A DNA stretch of 64,000 nt from assembly GCA_021325095.1 (NCBI GenBank), contig JAJPHV010000056.1:1-64000 (forward strand), written 5' to 3'. The stretch comes from Chloroflexota bacterium. GTDB lineage: Bacteria; Chloroflexota; Anaerolineae; Aggregatilineales; UBA2796. The translations under genes were made by a program, and so were the position numbers. The notes below the pieces were generated by a model. The model did no database searches. It was not told the DNA's origin and was given only the letters and a program-made list of their open reading frames with translations. Below, piece by piece: positions 35,622-43,375 of the stretch. Positions within the stretch are counted from its first letter, which is position 1. Every line of letters starts with the position of its first letter.

Positions 35622-35888
35622 TTACCCCCGCAGATGCCGCCCGATGAACACGTGCAGGAGCAGCAGGATCACCGCCGTTTGCCCGGCAGCGATCAACGCT
35701 TGCGCCAGCGGATCGCCTGCCGGGTTGGCAAGGATGCCCAGGCCGAATGCGCCGAAAAAGCCGGCCATCGGCACGACACGGTAGACCATGTAGCGCCGCG
35801 ACGCCCGGCGGTTCATGACCAGCGCGTAGCCCGCGATCAGGATCACCAGACTGGACATAAACAACACCAGCCCGGCCTCACGTCCCAC
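35622..35888 (-). CDS. Small membrane protein cotranscribed with the sugar-phosphate transferase
   Basis: An 88-residue protein with three hydrophobic segments (LVLFMSSLVILIAGYALVM; MAGFFGAFGLGILANP; QALIAAGQTAVILLLLHVFI) and positively charged ends. I do not recognise the family. The GTG at 35888 has GGAAG six bases upstream and overlaps the end of the transferase gene by 11 bases; a much longer open frame reading into that gene is Arg/Ser/Trp-rich and is rejected. Coupling to the polyprenyl-phosphate transferase suggests a part in envelope polymer assembly. Confidence 0.6.
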   Translation of the reverse strand: MGREAGLVLFMSSLVILIAGYALVMNRRASRRYMVYRVVPMAGFFGAFGLGILANPAGDPLAQALIAAGQTAVILLLLHVFIGRHLRG

Positions 35889-36900
35889 TGTCGGCTTCCT
35901 TCTTGCGTTTGGCGTTGGGCAGCCGCGCCACCAGCGCAAAGCCGATGAAGACCAGAATGACCATGACGACGATAGCCACCAGCTTGAACTGGCGGCTGGT
36001 CGTGATGAGTGCCAGCAAGCCGAACGCCGCGCAGAACAGGCAGTAGCCGAGCGCAATCCAGCGCGGCGAGACGCCCGCATCGATGAGCCGGAAATGGGTA
36101 TGCCCGCGATCTCCAATCAGCGGATTTTTGCCCTCGGACAAACGGTGCGCCACCTGCCAGGCCACGTCCAGCAGCGGCAGCCCCATGACCAGCAGGATCG
36201 TCGCCATCTTTGCGCCGCCGATGATGCTCAACGCGCCCACCGTGTAGCCGACGTACACCGCGCCGCTGCCCATGAATATCTTTGCCGGATGCCAGTTGAA
36301 AATCAGGAAGGCCAGTATCGTGCCGATCAGCGCCAGCGGCAGCAGGCTGACGCTCAGTTGGCCCTCGCGCAGCGTGTGGACAAACAGCAGGATCGACGCA
36401 ATGAGCGTGACGCCGCCTGCCAGCCCATCCACGCCATCCAGGAAGTTGAGCGTGTTCATCATCAGGCCGAGCCAGAACAGGCTGATCGTCACGGTGACGA
36501 AGTACGGCCAGGGGGCGGTTGTCTCCCCCGTGAGCGGGTTGTTGAAGCGCTCGATGAAGATCAGAAAGATCACGCCGATGGCCGCCGCGATAATTTGAGC
36601 GATATATTGTTGCAGCGACGATAGCTCAAACCTGTCGTCCAGCAGTCCGGCGATAAAGATGAACGTGCCACCCAGGAGCAGCCCCGTGAGGCGGATGATC
36701 TCGTTCGGATCAAGACGCTCGACGGGCATTTTCTGCGCCAGCAGGGCGGTGGCGGTAAACGCGCCCCACAGCGGCAGCGCGCCCATCCGCACCACGCGCC
36801 CCTGGTGCTGGCGTCGGCCTCCTGGCTCATCGACCAGTCCGAGCTTCACGCCCAGGTAACGAGCCACCTGCGTTAGCGCCAGGGAGAGCGCAAACGACAC
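35878..36900 (-). CDS. Polyprenyl-phosphate sugar-1-phosphate transferase (MraY/WecA family)
   Basis: A multi-spanning membrane enzyme of at least 340 residues. Family motifs are KLGLVDEPGGRRQHQGRVVRMG, GLLDDRFEL (Asp-Asp for Mg), NTLNFLDGVDGLAGG with the conserved Asn and Asp, IFNWHPAKIFMGSGA, and the His-rich GDRGHTHFRL. It joins a sugar-1-phosphate from a UDP sugar to undecaprenyl phosphate, starting polymer synthesis. GTG 36900 is the only standard start, yet it cuts the first membrane helix short and has no ribosome binding site; an upstream ATC or CTG in the same open frame (stop-free to about 36990) would complete the helix. Confidence 0.9.
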   Translation of the reverse strand: MSFALSLALTQVARYLGVKLGLVDEPGGRRQHQGRVVRMGALPLWGAFTATALLAQKMPVERLDPNEIIRLTGLLLGGTFIFIAGLLDDRFELSSLQQYIAQIIAAAIGVIFLIFIERFNNPLTGETTAPWPYFVTVTISLFWLGLMMNTLNFLDGVDGLAGGVTLIASILLFVHTLREGQLSVSLLPLALIGTILAFLIFNWHPAKIFMGSGAVYVGYTVGALSIIGGAKMATILLVMGLPLLDVAWQVAHRLSEGKNPLIGDRGHTHFRLIDAGVSPRWIALGYCLFCAAFGLLALITTSRQFKLVAIVVMVILVFIGFALVARLPNAKRKKEADSGT

Positions 36901-37202
36901 GCCAAAGACCAGCGCAACCGAGAGCAGGTAATTGGGGGACAGAGATTGGGAGATGATAAGTGTTTTATCCGAATATGAACTGACCCGTGCTCAGAACTGT
37001 CATCATTATATGAAGTGATGATCGTTTTGTCATGTTGTCGTGGGGATGAGTTAGCCTCTCCCTCCGGCTATCTGACCCGATCTGTCCGCGTTCGCATGAA
37101 GTCACCGGCTGCCAGGTGCATGCAGCAGGATCGCAAGCTACTGAGGCAAATGGCGATTGGGCGTGTATCTGTGCCTGGTGACGATTGGAAATAGGAGATG
37201 GA
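36901..37202. other. Intergenic region between divergent genes
   Basis: About 300 bases. It contains the minus-strand promoter at 37005-37033, an inverted pair TCATCA / TGATGA around the -10 of that promoter (about 37000-37022), and the leader of the phosphoesterase gene ending in GGAG. No gene is supported here. Confidence 0.45.
37005..37033 (-). promoter_or_regulatory. Sigma70-type promoter of the MraY/WecA-type gene
   Basis: Read on the minus strand: ATGACA (complement of 37028-37033), 17 bases, perfect TATAAT (complement of 37005-37010). Transcription would begin near 36998, about 98 bases before GTG 36900. Confidence 0.7.
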
Positions 37203-38021
37203 ATGTCGGTTGGAGTCTCTCTCAAACGGTTCGTGAGCCTTGCCATCGGCAGCGTGGATTACGCGAAGTGGAACAGCCTGGAGATCACCCGCTTGCGTCT
37301 GACGCTGCCGAATCTGCCCCGTGCCTTCGATGGCCTGACCCTGGTGCAGGTCAGCGACTTGCATATGGGCGAATGGATGACCCTCTCCCGGATGCAATAC
37401 GTTGCCGATCAGGTCAATGCCCTGCATCCGGACGTGATCGCGTTGACGGGCGATTTCGTCGGGGCCTTACGCGCCGACACGCCCTCGGAACTGAGCCGCA
37501 GCCTGCGGATACTCCGTGCGCGCGAAGGCATCTTCGGCGTCCTGGGCAATCACGACCATTACACCCATGCCCCGACTGTGCGCCGCGCCATCCGCAACGC
37601 AGGCAACGTCCGGCTCCTGTCCAACGAAAACGCGCTTGTCGAACGCGATGGGCAGCGGCTTTACATTGCGGGGCTGGACGACATTGAACGGAAACAACAC
37701 GATCTGCCGCAGGCCCTGGAGGGTATCCCGCACGGCGCTGCGGTCATCCTGCTGGCCCACGAGCCGGATTATGCCGACGAGGTGGCGAAAACCCGGCGTG
37801 TCGGGCTGCAACTCTCCGGTCATACGCACGGCGGGCAGGTTCGCGTGCCGGGCATTGGTGCGCCAGTACTCCCCATCCTGGGCAGGAAGTACCCGATGGG
37901 CCTCTACGTCGTGGATGATCTGTTGTTGTACGTCAATCGCGGCGTGGGCATGGTCAGCCTGTACCTGCGCGTCAACTGCCGCCCCGAAATCACGCATATC
38001 ACGCTGACGTCGGCATCCTGA
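37203..38021 (+). CDS. Metallophosphoesterase, YkuE/YaeI-like
   Basis: A 272-residue calcineurin-like phosphoesterase with all metal motifs: VQVSDLHMG, ALTGDFVG, GVLGNHDHYT, LLAHEPD and LSGHTHGGQVR. YkuE-type proteins are membrane-bound or exported and hydrolyse UDP-sugar lipids or related phosphates; here the N terminus (SLKRFVSLAIGSVDYAKW) is only weakly hydrophobic. The ATG has GGAG five bases upstream. It is divergent from the polyprenyl-phosphate transferase gene, and a role in envelope lipid turnover would fit, though that is inference. Confidence 0.88.
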   Translation: MSVGVSLKRFVSLAIGSVDYAKWNSLEITRLRLTLPNLPRAFDGLTLVQVSDLHMGEWMTLSRMQYVADQVNALHPDVIALTGDFVGALRADTPSELSRSLRILRAREGIFGVLGNHDHYTHAPTVRRAIRNAGNVRLLSNENALVERDGQRLYIAGLDDIERKQHDLPQALEGIPHGAAVILLAHEPDYADEVAKTRRVGLQLSGHTHGGQVRVPGIGAPVLPILGRKYPMGLYVVDDLLLYVNRGVGMVSLYLRVNCRPEITHITLTSAS

Positions 38022-38072
38022 ATTGTCGGCCCCTGACGCGCCGAACAACCTGTCCTCACCGCCCGGACTCGA

Positions 38073-38747
38073 TCAGGCGTGATCCAGTACCAGGACCCGC
38101 ATCGACTCCGGCAGGCTGTCGCGCGTCAGGGTTACTTCCTCGTCGAAGGCAAAATCGACATCCTTTTCGTCGAAATAATCCAGAAAAGATTGTATCCACA
38201 GCATGTTTCGGAGCTTGACCCTCAGCGTCCGAAAGTGCATGGGAATGATCAGCCGGGGGCGAACCGCATCGATGACCGTTTTTAGATCGTCCAGTTCGAT
38301 GGTCGGGTGTCCGCCCGCCAGCGCCAGCAGTATATCGACTCCCTTGAAGAAGTCGATCTGTGTGTCGGAGAACGCATTGCCCATGTCGCCCATGTGACCG
38401 ATGCTCATCCCGTCCACCTCGAAACGGTACATCCCGTTTTGATCGGGTTCGTGAAAGCGATGGTTGAGGGCCTCCATCGCTTCGATGGCGCAAATGTGGA
38501 CGCCTTTTTCGATACATTCGCCGCCGTTCCGGGCCAGGTCGAGCGCTGTGACCACGCTCGGATTGCCGGGAATCAGATCGGCGCGGCAGTGGAAACTGTC
38601 GTTATCCGACGAGCGAATGACCAGATCAGCCTCTTCCGTCACCGGGCGATAGCCTGCCGTTTCCGGCGTGTAAGGATCGGTGACGATCCGCAAGCCGTCG
38701 CTGCGGGTGATCAGGAAACACGCCTGCCCATACCATTTCAGTTTCAC
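38073..38747 (-). CDS. MBL-fold protein with altered metal-binding motif
   Basis: A 224-residue protein of the UPF0173/metal-dependent hydrolase type: MKLKWYGQACFLI, RIVTDPYTPETAG, GMSIGHMGDMG, and IIPMHFRT are all in the right order. The first metal motif, normally THGHxDH, reads RSSDNDSFH around residues 45-53, so two or three of its His are lost while an Asp is kept. The protein may bind metal differently or be inactive. It is followed 10 bases earlier on the same strand by the LLM oxidoreductase gene, with which it is probably cotranscribed. Confidence 0.82.
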   Translation of the reverse strand: MKLKWYGQACFLITRSDGLRIVTDPYTPETAGYRPVTEEADLVIRSSDNDSFHCRADLIPGNPSVVTALDLARNGGECIEKGVHICAIEAMEALNHRFHEPDQNGMYRFEVDGMSIGHMGDMGNAFSDTQIDFFKGVDILLALAGGHPTIELDDLKTVIDAVRPRLIIPMHFRTLRVKLRNMLWIQSFLDYFDEKDVDFAFDEEVTLTRDSLPESMRVLVLDHA

Positions 38748-38757
38748 TGCCGCCTCC

Positions 38758-39711
38758 CTACCGCACTTTGGGCAAAATCTCCTCGACGACGGTTTCCAGG
38801 ATGCCGGGTTTGTTCAGGTCGAGCACCTCGATCATAAAGTAGTCGATGCCGAGCGCCTTCAACTGCTGCATCTGCTCGACGATCTGCGGCACTGTGCCGA
38901 CCAGCGCGTTTTCCCGCGTGTAGATGCCTTTGCCGTGCGGAAACGCTTCCTCGTGCGACGAAAAACCGAGGCGACCACGTTCCACTGCCTCCGCTTCCGT
39001 CTTGCCGACGGACAGCCGCCCAAACCAGGTCAGGCGCAGCGTCGATAGGTCGCGGCCCACGCGCTCGCACTGTGCCTTCAGCACGTTCAGCCGATCCGTA
39101 TACTTCGCCAGCCCGGCGTCGGACAGGTTCCACCAGTCGGCGTAGCGGGCCGCAATGCGCATCGTCCGCTCGCCGCCGCCGCCGATCATGATCGGCGGTA
39201 CGGGGTCGGGCTTCGGTTCGCAGTAAGCATCGACGACGTGATAGTGCTTGCCGTGAAAGGTGACTTTGCCCGGCTCACGCCACAGTCGCTTGAGGATTTC
39301 CAGGGTGTCGATCAACTGTTCCATCCGCACGCCCACCGGCGGAAAGGGAAAGTTGTAGGCGTGATATTCGTCTTCTTTCCAGCCCGCGCCAATGCCCATG
39401 ATGAAGCGCCCACCGCTCAGGCATTGCAGTGTAGCGGCCATCTTCGCCAGCAGCGCCGGGTTGCGATAGCTCTGGCCGAGCACCATCGGCCCCACGTCGA
39501 ATTGCGGGAAGCGCGCCGCCAGGAAGGACAGCGCTGTCCAGGCTTCGTAGGTCGGATCGTCCAGCCATTGAAAGTGATCGGTGATCCACAGGCTTTTGAA
39601 ATGGCCGACCAGTCTGGGGAGCACGGCCTCCAGGTCATCCAACCACCTGGAAACCGGGCCTCCTTTCGGCGGGCCAGCGATGGGTAGCCCCAACCCGAAA
39701 TCAAGGGTCAT
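38758..39711 (-). CDS. LLM-class (F420-dependent type) oxidoreductase
   Basis: A 317-residue luciferase-like TIM-barrel protein. Signatures are LWITDHFQW, FPQFDVGPMVLGQSYRNPALLAKMAATLQCLSGGR (written as separate blocks FDVGPMVLGQ and NPALLAKMAATL), FIMGIGAGWKEDEYHAY and PIMIGGGGERTMRIAARYADWWN. This branch generally uses coenzyme F420, sometimes FMN; the substrate is unknown. An ATG is chosen at 39711 where the family begins (LDFGLGLPIAG); a TTG 12 codons up is in frame. The MBL-fold gene follows after ten bases. Confidence 0.88.
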   Translation of the reverse strand: MTLDFGLGLPIAGPPKGGPVSRWLDDLEAVLPRLVGHFKSLWITDHFQWLDDPTYEAWTALSFLAARFPQFDVGPMVLGQSYRNPALLAKMAATLQCLSGGRFIMGIGAGWKEDEYHAYNFPFPPVGVRMEQLIDTLEILKRLWREPGKVTFHGKHYHVVDAYCEPKPDPVPPIMIGGGGERTMRIAARYADWWNLSDAGLAKYTDRLNVLKAQCERVGRDLSTLRLTWFGRLSVGKTEAEAVERGRLGFSSHEEAFPHGKGIYTRENALVGTVPQIVEQMQQLKALGIDYFMIEVLDLNKPGILETVVEEILPKVR

Positions 39712-39817
39712 AATGTGTTTTACCTTGTTGGTGTAAGAATAAGCCAAGCGCTATCAAGTTTACCCCGACTCGACGCGGATGGTATTCCCAGGTGAAAGAT
39801 GGGTCGGGGAATTTATG

Positions 39818-40060
39818 CTATTGCGGGGGCGGTGGCAGCCTGGGCGGTGGCAATTGTGTAGGCGGCAAGGAGAGCGTGGGCGGCCTGGATGGGCCTGACC
39901 TGGTTGCCCCAAAGGGGATTCGGCTGACGGATGGCGTCTGGCTCGGCCTGGGTGTGATCGTTTTTGTCCGGCTGGGGGTCATGGTCGGCAACGAAGTTAC
40001 GGACGGCGTTGCAGTCGGCGTATCGGTGGGGGTAGCGCTGACCGTGCTGCTGGCCGTCAC
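39818..40060 (-). CDS. Thr/Pro-rich low-complexity ORF, doubtful or remnant
   Basis: An 80-codon frame reading ATPTDTPTATPSVTSLPTMT and then a Pro-rich tail ending in a stop. The composition is that of Thr/Pro linkers in exported proteins, but there is no signal peptide, no membrane anchor and no good start: the open frame goes up through the rpmE terminator without an ATG. It may be the remnant of a longer exported protein or chance low-complexity sequence. The opposite strand gives a Gly/Val-rich frame (39792-40100) that is its shadow. Confidence 0.25.
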   Translation of the reverse strand: MTASSTVSATPTDTPTATPSVTSLPTMTPSRTKTITPRPSQTPSVSRIPFGATRSGPSRPPTLSLPPTQLPPPRLPPPPQ

Positions 40061-40110
40061 AGTCGCCCTCGGCGTTTGCGATGCGGAGTCAGCGCAATAG
40101 CAAATTCCTG

Positions 40111-40154
40111 AAAAGAAACAGGAAGGGGAGCGAGTGACAATCTCGCTCCCCTTC
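40111..40154 (-). terminator. Intrinsic terminator of the rplU-rpmA-rpmE unit
   Basis: On the minus strand a perfect 13-base stem (GAAGGGGAGCGAG / CTCGCTCCCCTTC, complement of 40122-40154) with a 7-base loop is followed within a few bases by TTTCTTTT. It lies 33 bases after the L31 stop. It is the best rho-independent terminator in the window. Confidence 0.9.
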
Positions 40155-40186
40155 GATATACCGCCTGTGTAAAGGTGTTACAGCGT

Positions 40187-40642
40187 TTATGCCTGAGCAG
40201 TAGGCAGTTCGTAGCCGCGCGAACGCAGCCGCTTCTTCACGTCCGTAAGCACCTTGCGGCCAATGCCCTGGATGCTCAACACGGCCTCGTCGCCGCCTTC
40301 CTGCAAGCGCTGGATGAAGTCGCTGGCCGTTACCAACCCATTCGCCGCCAGCAGTTCGGTGTATTGGCGACCCAGGCCAAGCTCAGTCAGGGGCAGATCG
40401 GGCGCGGTACGGGTCGTTGCCGTCTCTGCGGCGATGGTATCGCGCGCTTCGAGCCGCTTCATAAAGCGGTCAACCTGTCCCTCGGTGTCAACGATGCGCT
40501 GTTCGCCCGTATAGAATGGGTGACAGTTGGAGCATACGTCGGTATGGATGGTGGGCCGGGTCGAACCGACTGTCCAGGTATGCCCGCAGGTGCAGATCAC
40601 CTGTGCTTCAGGATACCACGTGGGATGAATACCTTCTCGCAT
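40187..40642 (-). CDS. rpmE: Ribosomal protein bL31 with C-terminal RNA polymerase alpha-CTD-like domain
   Basis: A 151-residue protein, about twice the usual L31 length. Residues 1-65 are a zinc-type L31: MREGIHPTWY, C17-T-C19, C37-S-N-C40 and HPFYTGEQRIVDTEGQVDRF. Residues about 82-147 resemble the RNA polymerase alpha C-terminal domain: LTELGLGRQYTELLAANGLV, ASDFIQRL, then IQGIGRKVLTDVKKRLRSRG, matching the helix-hairpin-helix GKKSLTEIKDVLASRG element. An Ala/Thr-rich linker joins them. The added domain could bind nucleic acid; its role is unknown. AAAGG precedes the ATG. The gene is 131 bases after rpmA and ends at a strong terminator. Confidence 0.93.
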   Translation of the reverse strand: MREGIHPTWYPEAQVICTCGHTWTVGSTRPTIHTDVCSNCHPFYTGEQRIVDTEGQVDRFMKRLEARDTIAAETATTRTAPDLPLTELGLGRQYTELLAANGLVTASDFIQRLQEGGDEAVLSIQGIGRKVLTDVKKRLRSRGYELPTAQA

Positions 40643-40715
40643 GTTTGACCTTTCGCTGCGCGACGGATCGCTCCACGAGGTAAAGATTGGAGCGGTTAGC
40701 GTCGCGTCTTACGTG

Positions 40716-40732
40716 TATATCGACCAGATATA
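40716..40732. promoter_or_regulatory. Palindrome between rpmA and rpmE
   Basis: TATATC-GACCA-GATATA, a perfect 6-base inverted repeat with a 5-base spacer, 74 bases before the rpmE start on the minus strand. It could be an operator or part of an internal promoter for rpmE. Nothing else supports a function. Confidence 0.3.
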
Positions 40733-40773
40733 GATGGGGCGTGGAACCCGGCTCTTACCCCACAGCCGCGCTT

Positions 40774-41052
40774 TCAGGCTTCCGTCGCTGCCCCTTTGCG
40801 TTCGGGGCGCACCGCGATCTGGCGGCGGCCACCCCGGATAAACTCGAAGTGGACGTAGCCCTCTTCCGTCGCAAAGATGGTGAAATCCTTACCGATGTCG
40901 GTTCCCGGTCCCGGATAGAACTGGTTGCCACGCTGCCGCACGATAATGTTGCCGGGGATGACCAGTTCGCCGCCGAACCGCTTCACGCCCAGGCGCTTGG
41001 ATTGACTGTCACGACCATTGCGGCTGGAACCGCCGCCTTTCTTGTGAGCCAT
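40774..41052 (-). CDS. rpmA: Ribosomal protein bL27
   Basis: A 92-residue L27 of normal length. The N terminus [20 protein letters not shown] is the flexible arm that reaches the peptidyl-transferase centre, followed by [22 protein letters not shown] and the [21 protein letters not shown] core. No N-terminal cleavage extension of the Firmicutes type is present, as the Met directly precedes AHKKG. It follows rplU after 28 bases. AGAGGA lies ten bases before the ATG. Confidence 0.97.
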   Translation of the reverse strand: MAHKKGGGSSRNGRDSQSKRLGVKRFGGELVIPGNIIVRQRGNQFYPGPGTDIGKDFTIFATEEGYVHFEFIRGGRRQIAVRPERKGAATEA

Positions 41053-41080
41053 TGTTCAAATTCCTCTTAACGTACTACGG

Positions 41081-41398
41081 CTAAACACCAGTGATGCTGT
41101 CGATGCGCAACCGGGTGTAGGTCTGGCGATGTCCGCGCCGACGGCGGTAGCGCAGCCCTGGCCGGTACTTCCAGATCAGGATTTTCTTGGCGCGGTAGTG
41201 ATCGACCACCGTTGCCTTGACCGTCGCGCCCTGCACCAGCGGACGCCCGATCTGCGGCGTACCGCCATCCGGGGCGACCAGCAAAACCTCGTTCAGATCG
41301 ACGGACGTTCCCGGTTCGACGGCCATCTTCTCAACGTCGATGATCTTGCCCGGTTCGACGCGAAACTGCCGTCCACCCGTGCGAACAATAGCGTACAT
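41081..41398 (-). CDS. rplU: Ribosomal protein bL21
   Basis: A 105-residue L21, first gene of the ribosomal unit. It shows YAIVRTGGRQFRVEPGKIIDVEK at the start (as YAIVRTGGRQFRVEPG and following), then the KILIWKYRPGLRYRRRRGHRQ region that contacts 23S rRNA. The ATG at 41398 has GGAG six bases upstream; the upstream ATG adds four residues. A strong promoter at 41491-41519 gives a leader of about 86 bases that could carry feedback control, though no specific structure was identified. Confidence 0.96.
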   Translation of the reverse strand: MYAIVRTGGRQFRVEPGKIIDVEKMAVEPGTSVDLNEVLLVAPDGGTPQIGRPLVQGATVKATVVDHYRAKKILIWKYRPGLRYRRRRGHRQTYTRLRIDSITGV

Positions 41399-41490
41399 GT
41401 GTTTCTCCAATCTTCGCTTTTCACCGCTGGCAACAATCCCGCAGGCGTCACAGCGGGGAAAATTGGCGTCCTTTCCAGATGCGGGGAGTT

Positions 41491-41519
41491 ATTATACTGG
41501 GTGGGTGGGGCAGCGTCAA
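41491..41519 (-). promoter_or_regulatory. Strong sigma70-type promoter of rplU-rpmA-rpmE
   Basis: On the minus strand TTGACG (complement of 41514-41519), exactly 17 bases, perfect TATAAT (complement of 41491-41496). This is among the closest matches to consensus in the window, as expected for ribosomal protein genes. Start of transcription is near 41484. Confidence 0.8.
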
Positions 41520-41582
41520 TGGGCAGAGCGCGCGGATTCGTGGCGCGGCTGCCTGCCTTTTGCAGACGAACCGCTCATTCTG

Positions 41583-41591
41583 TGGCATAAT
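41583..41591 (+). promoter_or_regulatory. Possible extended -10 of the 41650 gene
   Basis: TGGCATAAT fits the TGn-extended -10 form, 59 bases before the chosen ATG. A TTGCAG lies 20 bases upstream, too far for a normal -35. Back-to-back with the rplU promoter. Confidence 0.4.
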
Positions 41592-41649
41592 CGCGCCCTG
41601 TCCAGTCTTCTTCAAGTTCGACGAGCAGGTTAGTCGGAGGGAGAACACG

Positions 41650-42333
41650 ATGTCTCCAGGCGCGGCGTTATCTTTAGAGGACATCAAGACGGTTTTCACT
41701 GAAGAAATCGAGGCAGCCGGAGGTACGGTATCGGACGTTTTTGAAGACGAGGTGCAATTGTTCGTCCGATCCATCTTGCCCAGGGTGGGTGAGGTCGGTG
41801 CGGATGATCAGATCAGGCCGGGGGTCGCTCTTCGGGCCGTCGATCAAGACGTTGCAGTTTACCCCTATCTTTTCCGGCTGGTATGTACCAATGGGGCGAT
41901 TCTGGCTCACGCCCTTGATGCGCAGCAGGTATGGTTGGCAGATATTCCGACCATTACGGAGATGGGGATCAGCCTGCGTTCGATGGTGCGGGCCTGCTGT
42001 TCAGACGGCTGGTTTGTGGATGCGACTCGGCAATTACGCCGCGCGCAGCGGACTCCGATAGACAACCTGCTGGAATTGATGCCGCACTTGTCTCGAATGC
42101 CACACCCGGCAGCCCGCCAGTTTATGGACGCCATCATGGGAGAGTGGCAAAAGACTGCCGATCACTCTCGATATGGCCTGATGAATGCGGTGACTGCCAC
42201 CGCACGAGATACCAGAGACGCCGAACTGCGATGGCAGTTGGAGGTCATCGGCGGACAGATCGGCATCGCTGAACCTGTGCGTCTTGCCCGCTTGCACCCC
42301 GCCGAACTGACGGCAGAATTAGCGCGCCTCTAA
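41650..42333 (+). CDS. Unknown protein with DUF932-like motif
   Basis: A 227-residue soluble protein. The segment VYPYLFRLVCTNGAILAHAL resembles the R-L-x-C-x-N-G core of DUF932-type proteins, and the surrounding strands (QLFVRSILPRVGEV, QIRPGVALRAVDQD) would fit that fold; the rest is helical and rich in charged residues. DUF932 proteins are mostly of phage, plasmid or unknown context, and no such neighbours occur here. GGAGGGAG precedes the ATG at 41650; a longer frame lacks one. Assignment is tentative; the gene itself is well supported. Confidence 0.75.
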   Translation: MSPGAALSLEDIKTVFTEEIEAAGGTVSDVFEDEVQLFVRSILPRVGEVGADDQIRPGVALRAVDQDVAVYPYLFRLVCTNGAILAHALDAQQVWLADIPTITEMGISLRSMVRACCSDGWFVDATRQLRRAQRTPIDNLLELMPHLSRMPHPAARQFMDAIMGEWQKTADHSRYGLMNAVTATARDTRDAELRWQLEVIGGQIGIAEPVRLARLHPAELTAELARL

Positions 42334-42348
42334 GCGCCAGCCAACGAC

Positions 42349-42378
42349 GGCAGACGAATCGCAAACGATTCGTCTGCC
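42349..42378. terminator. Perfect 13-base hairpin between convergent genes
   Basis: GGCAGACGAATCG / CGATTCGTCTGCC around CAAA, placed 16 bases after the 41650-gene stop and 62 before the iolE stop. A C/T-rich stretch follows on the plus strand but no T-run. It probably terminates at least the plus-strand transcript. Confidence 0.65.
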
Positions 42379-42439
42379 CTCCGTCCCTCATCTACTGCCT
42401 GATGGTGCGGATGCTGGGCTGCGTGCCCGCAGGGGCCGG

Positions 42440-43342
42440 CTAGAGGCCAATCGAACGCAGGTATTCGCGGTTGCGGCGGGCGCTTTCCAGCGGCGTTCCC
42501 AGCCCCGGCAGGATGTCCTGTTCCACCACCGCAAAACCTTCGTAGCCCAGCTTGTTCATTTCGTCGGCAATGGCCCGGAAGTTGACGCTGCCTTTGCCCA
42601 GTTCGCAGAAAATACCCGCGCCGACGGTATCCAGATAGTTCAACCCCTCGCGGCGCGAACGGGCCAGCACCGCCGGATCGCAATCTTTGAAATGCAGGTG
42701 ATTGATGCGGCTGCCGTACTTCTGGACCGCCTCCACGCCATCAGCGCTGCCCCCGCCATAAACGTAATGGCCTGTGTCCAGGCACAGGCCGACCAGTTCC
42801 GGCCTGGTCAATTCCATCAGGCGGTCAATTTCAGCGGGCGTTTCCACGTAGCCGCCGCAGTGGTGGTGGAAGGCCATCGACATCCCATACTTGTCCATGA
42901 CGCTCTGCGCCACCTTGTTGACGTTGGCGGCGAAGGTTTTCCACTGCTCGGCGGTCAGGCCGTCTTCGGGCCGGATACGTCCAGCGCGATCAATGCGGTT
43001 CTGAACGGTCAGATTGTCGTCGGCCAGGACGATGATCTTTGCGCCGAGCGCGTGCAGCAGCGCGCCAGTGCGGAGCGCCACCTCTTCGCCCGCCTTGAGC
43101 GCGCCGGGGTCGATCAGCTTGATCGGCACGAAGGCCGAAAGCATCTTGAGGCCGCGCTTGTCCAGTTCCTCACGCAGCCGGGCCGGGTCGGTGGGCAGAT
43201 ACCCCCAGGGGCCAAGCTCGGTTCCCTTGTAGCCCGCGTCGCGGATTTCATCCAGGACCTGTTCGTAGGTGTATTTGGGGGTCAGTCCCGTGAACTCGAA
43301 GATGCCCCAGGAAACCGGGGCGTTGCCAATATGGATGGTCAT
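42440..43342 (-). CDS. iolE: Inosose dehydratase-like protein IolE
   Basis: A 300-residue TIM-barrel protein beginning IHIGNAPVSWGIFEF, the IolE signature. Metal-site residues are visible in FHHHCGGYVET, LCLDTGHYVYGG, NHLHFKDCD and AVVEQD. IolE removes water from 2-keto-myo-inositol to give a diketone, the second step of inositol breakdown. iolB is 33 bases upstream on the same strand, which supports the assignment. No iolG, iolC, iolD or iolJ gene is near; the Gfo/Idh genes 15 kb away could supply IolG activity, but that is speculation. Confidence 0.92.
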   Translation of the reverse strand: MTIHIGNAPVSWGIFEFTGLTPKYTYEQVLDEIRDAGYKGTELGPWGYLPTDPARLREELDKRGLKMLSAFVPIKLIDPGALKAGEEVALRTGALLHALGAKIIVLADDNLTVQNRIDRAGRIRPEDGLTAEQWKTFAANVNKVAQSVMDKYGMSMAFHHHCGGYVETPAEIDRLMELTRPELVGLCLDTGHYVYGGGSADGVEAVQKYGSRINHLHFKDCDPAVLARSRREGLNYLDTVGAGIFCELGKGSVNFRAIADEMNKLGYEGFAVVEQDILPGLGTPLESARRNREYLRSIGL

Positions 43343-43375
43343 TGTAGACTTTCCTTGTGAGATGAGGCGGGTTCG

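Noticed and set aside
35889..36116. Longer upstream reading of the 35622 membrane protein
   Set aside because: The extra residues are Arg/Ser/Trp-rich and lie in the wrong frame of the sugar-phosphate transferase gene.
41399..41484. Ribosomal protein leader motif in the rplU 5' region
   Set aside because: The leader is long enough for one, but no structure resembling known L21 leaders was evident by eye.
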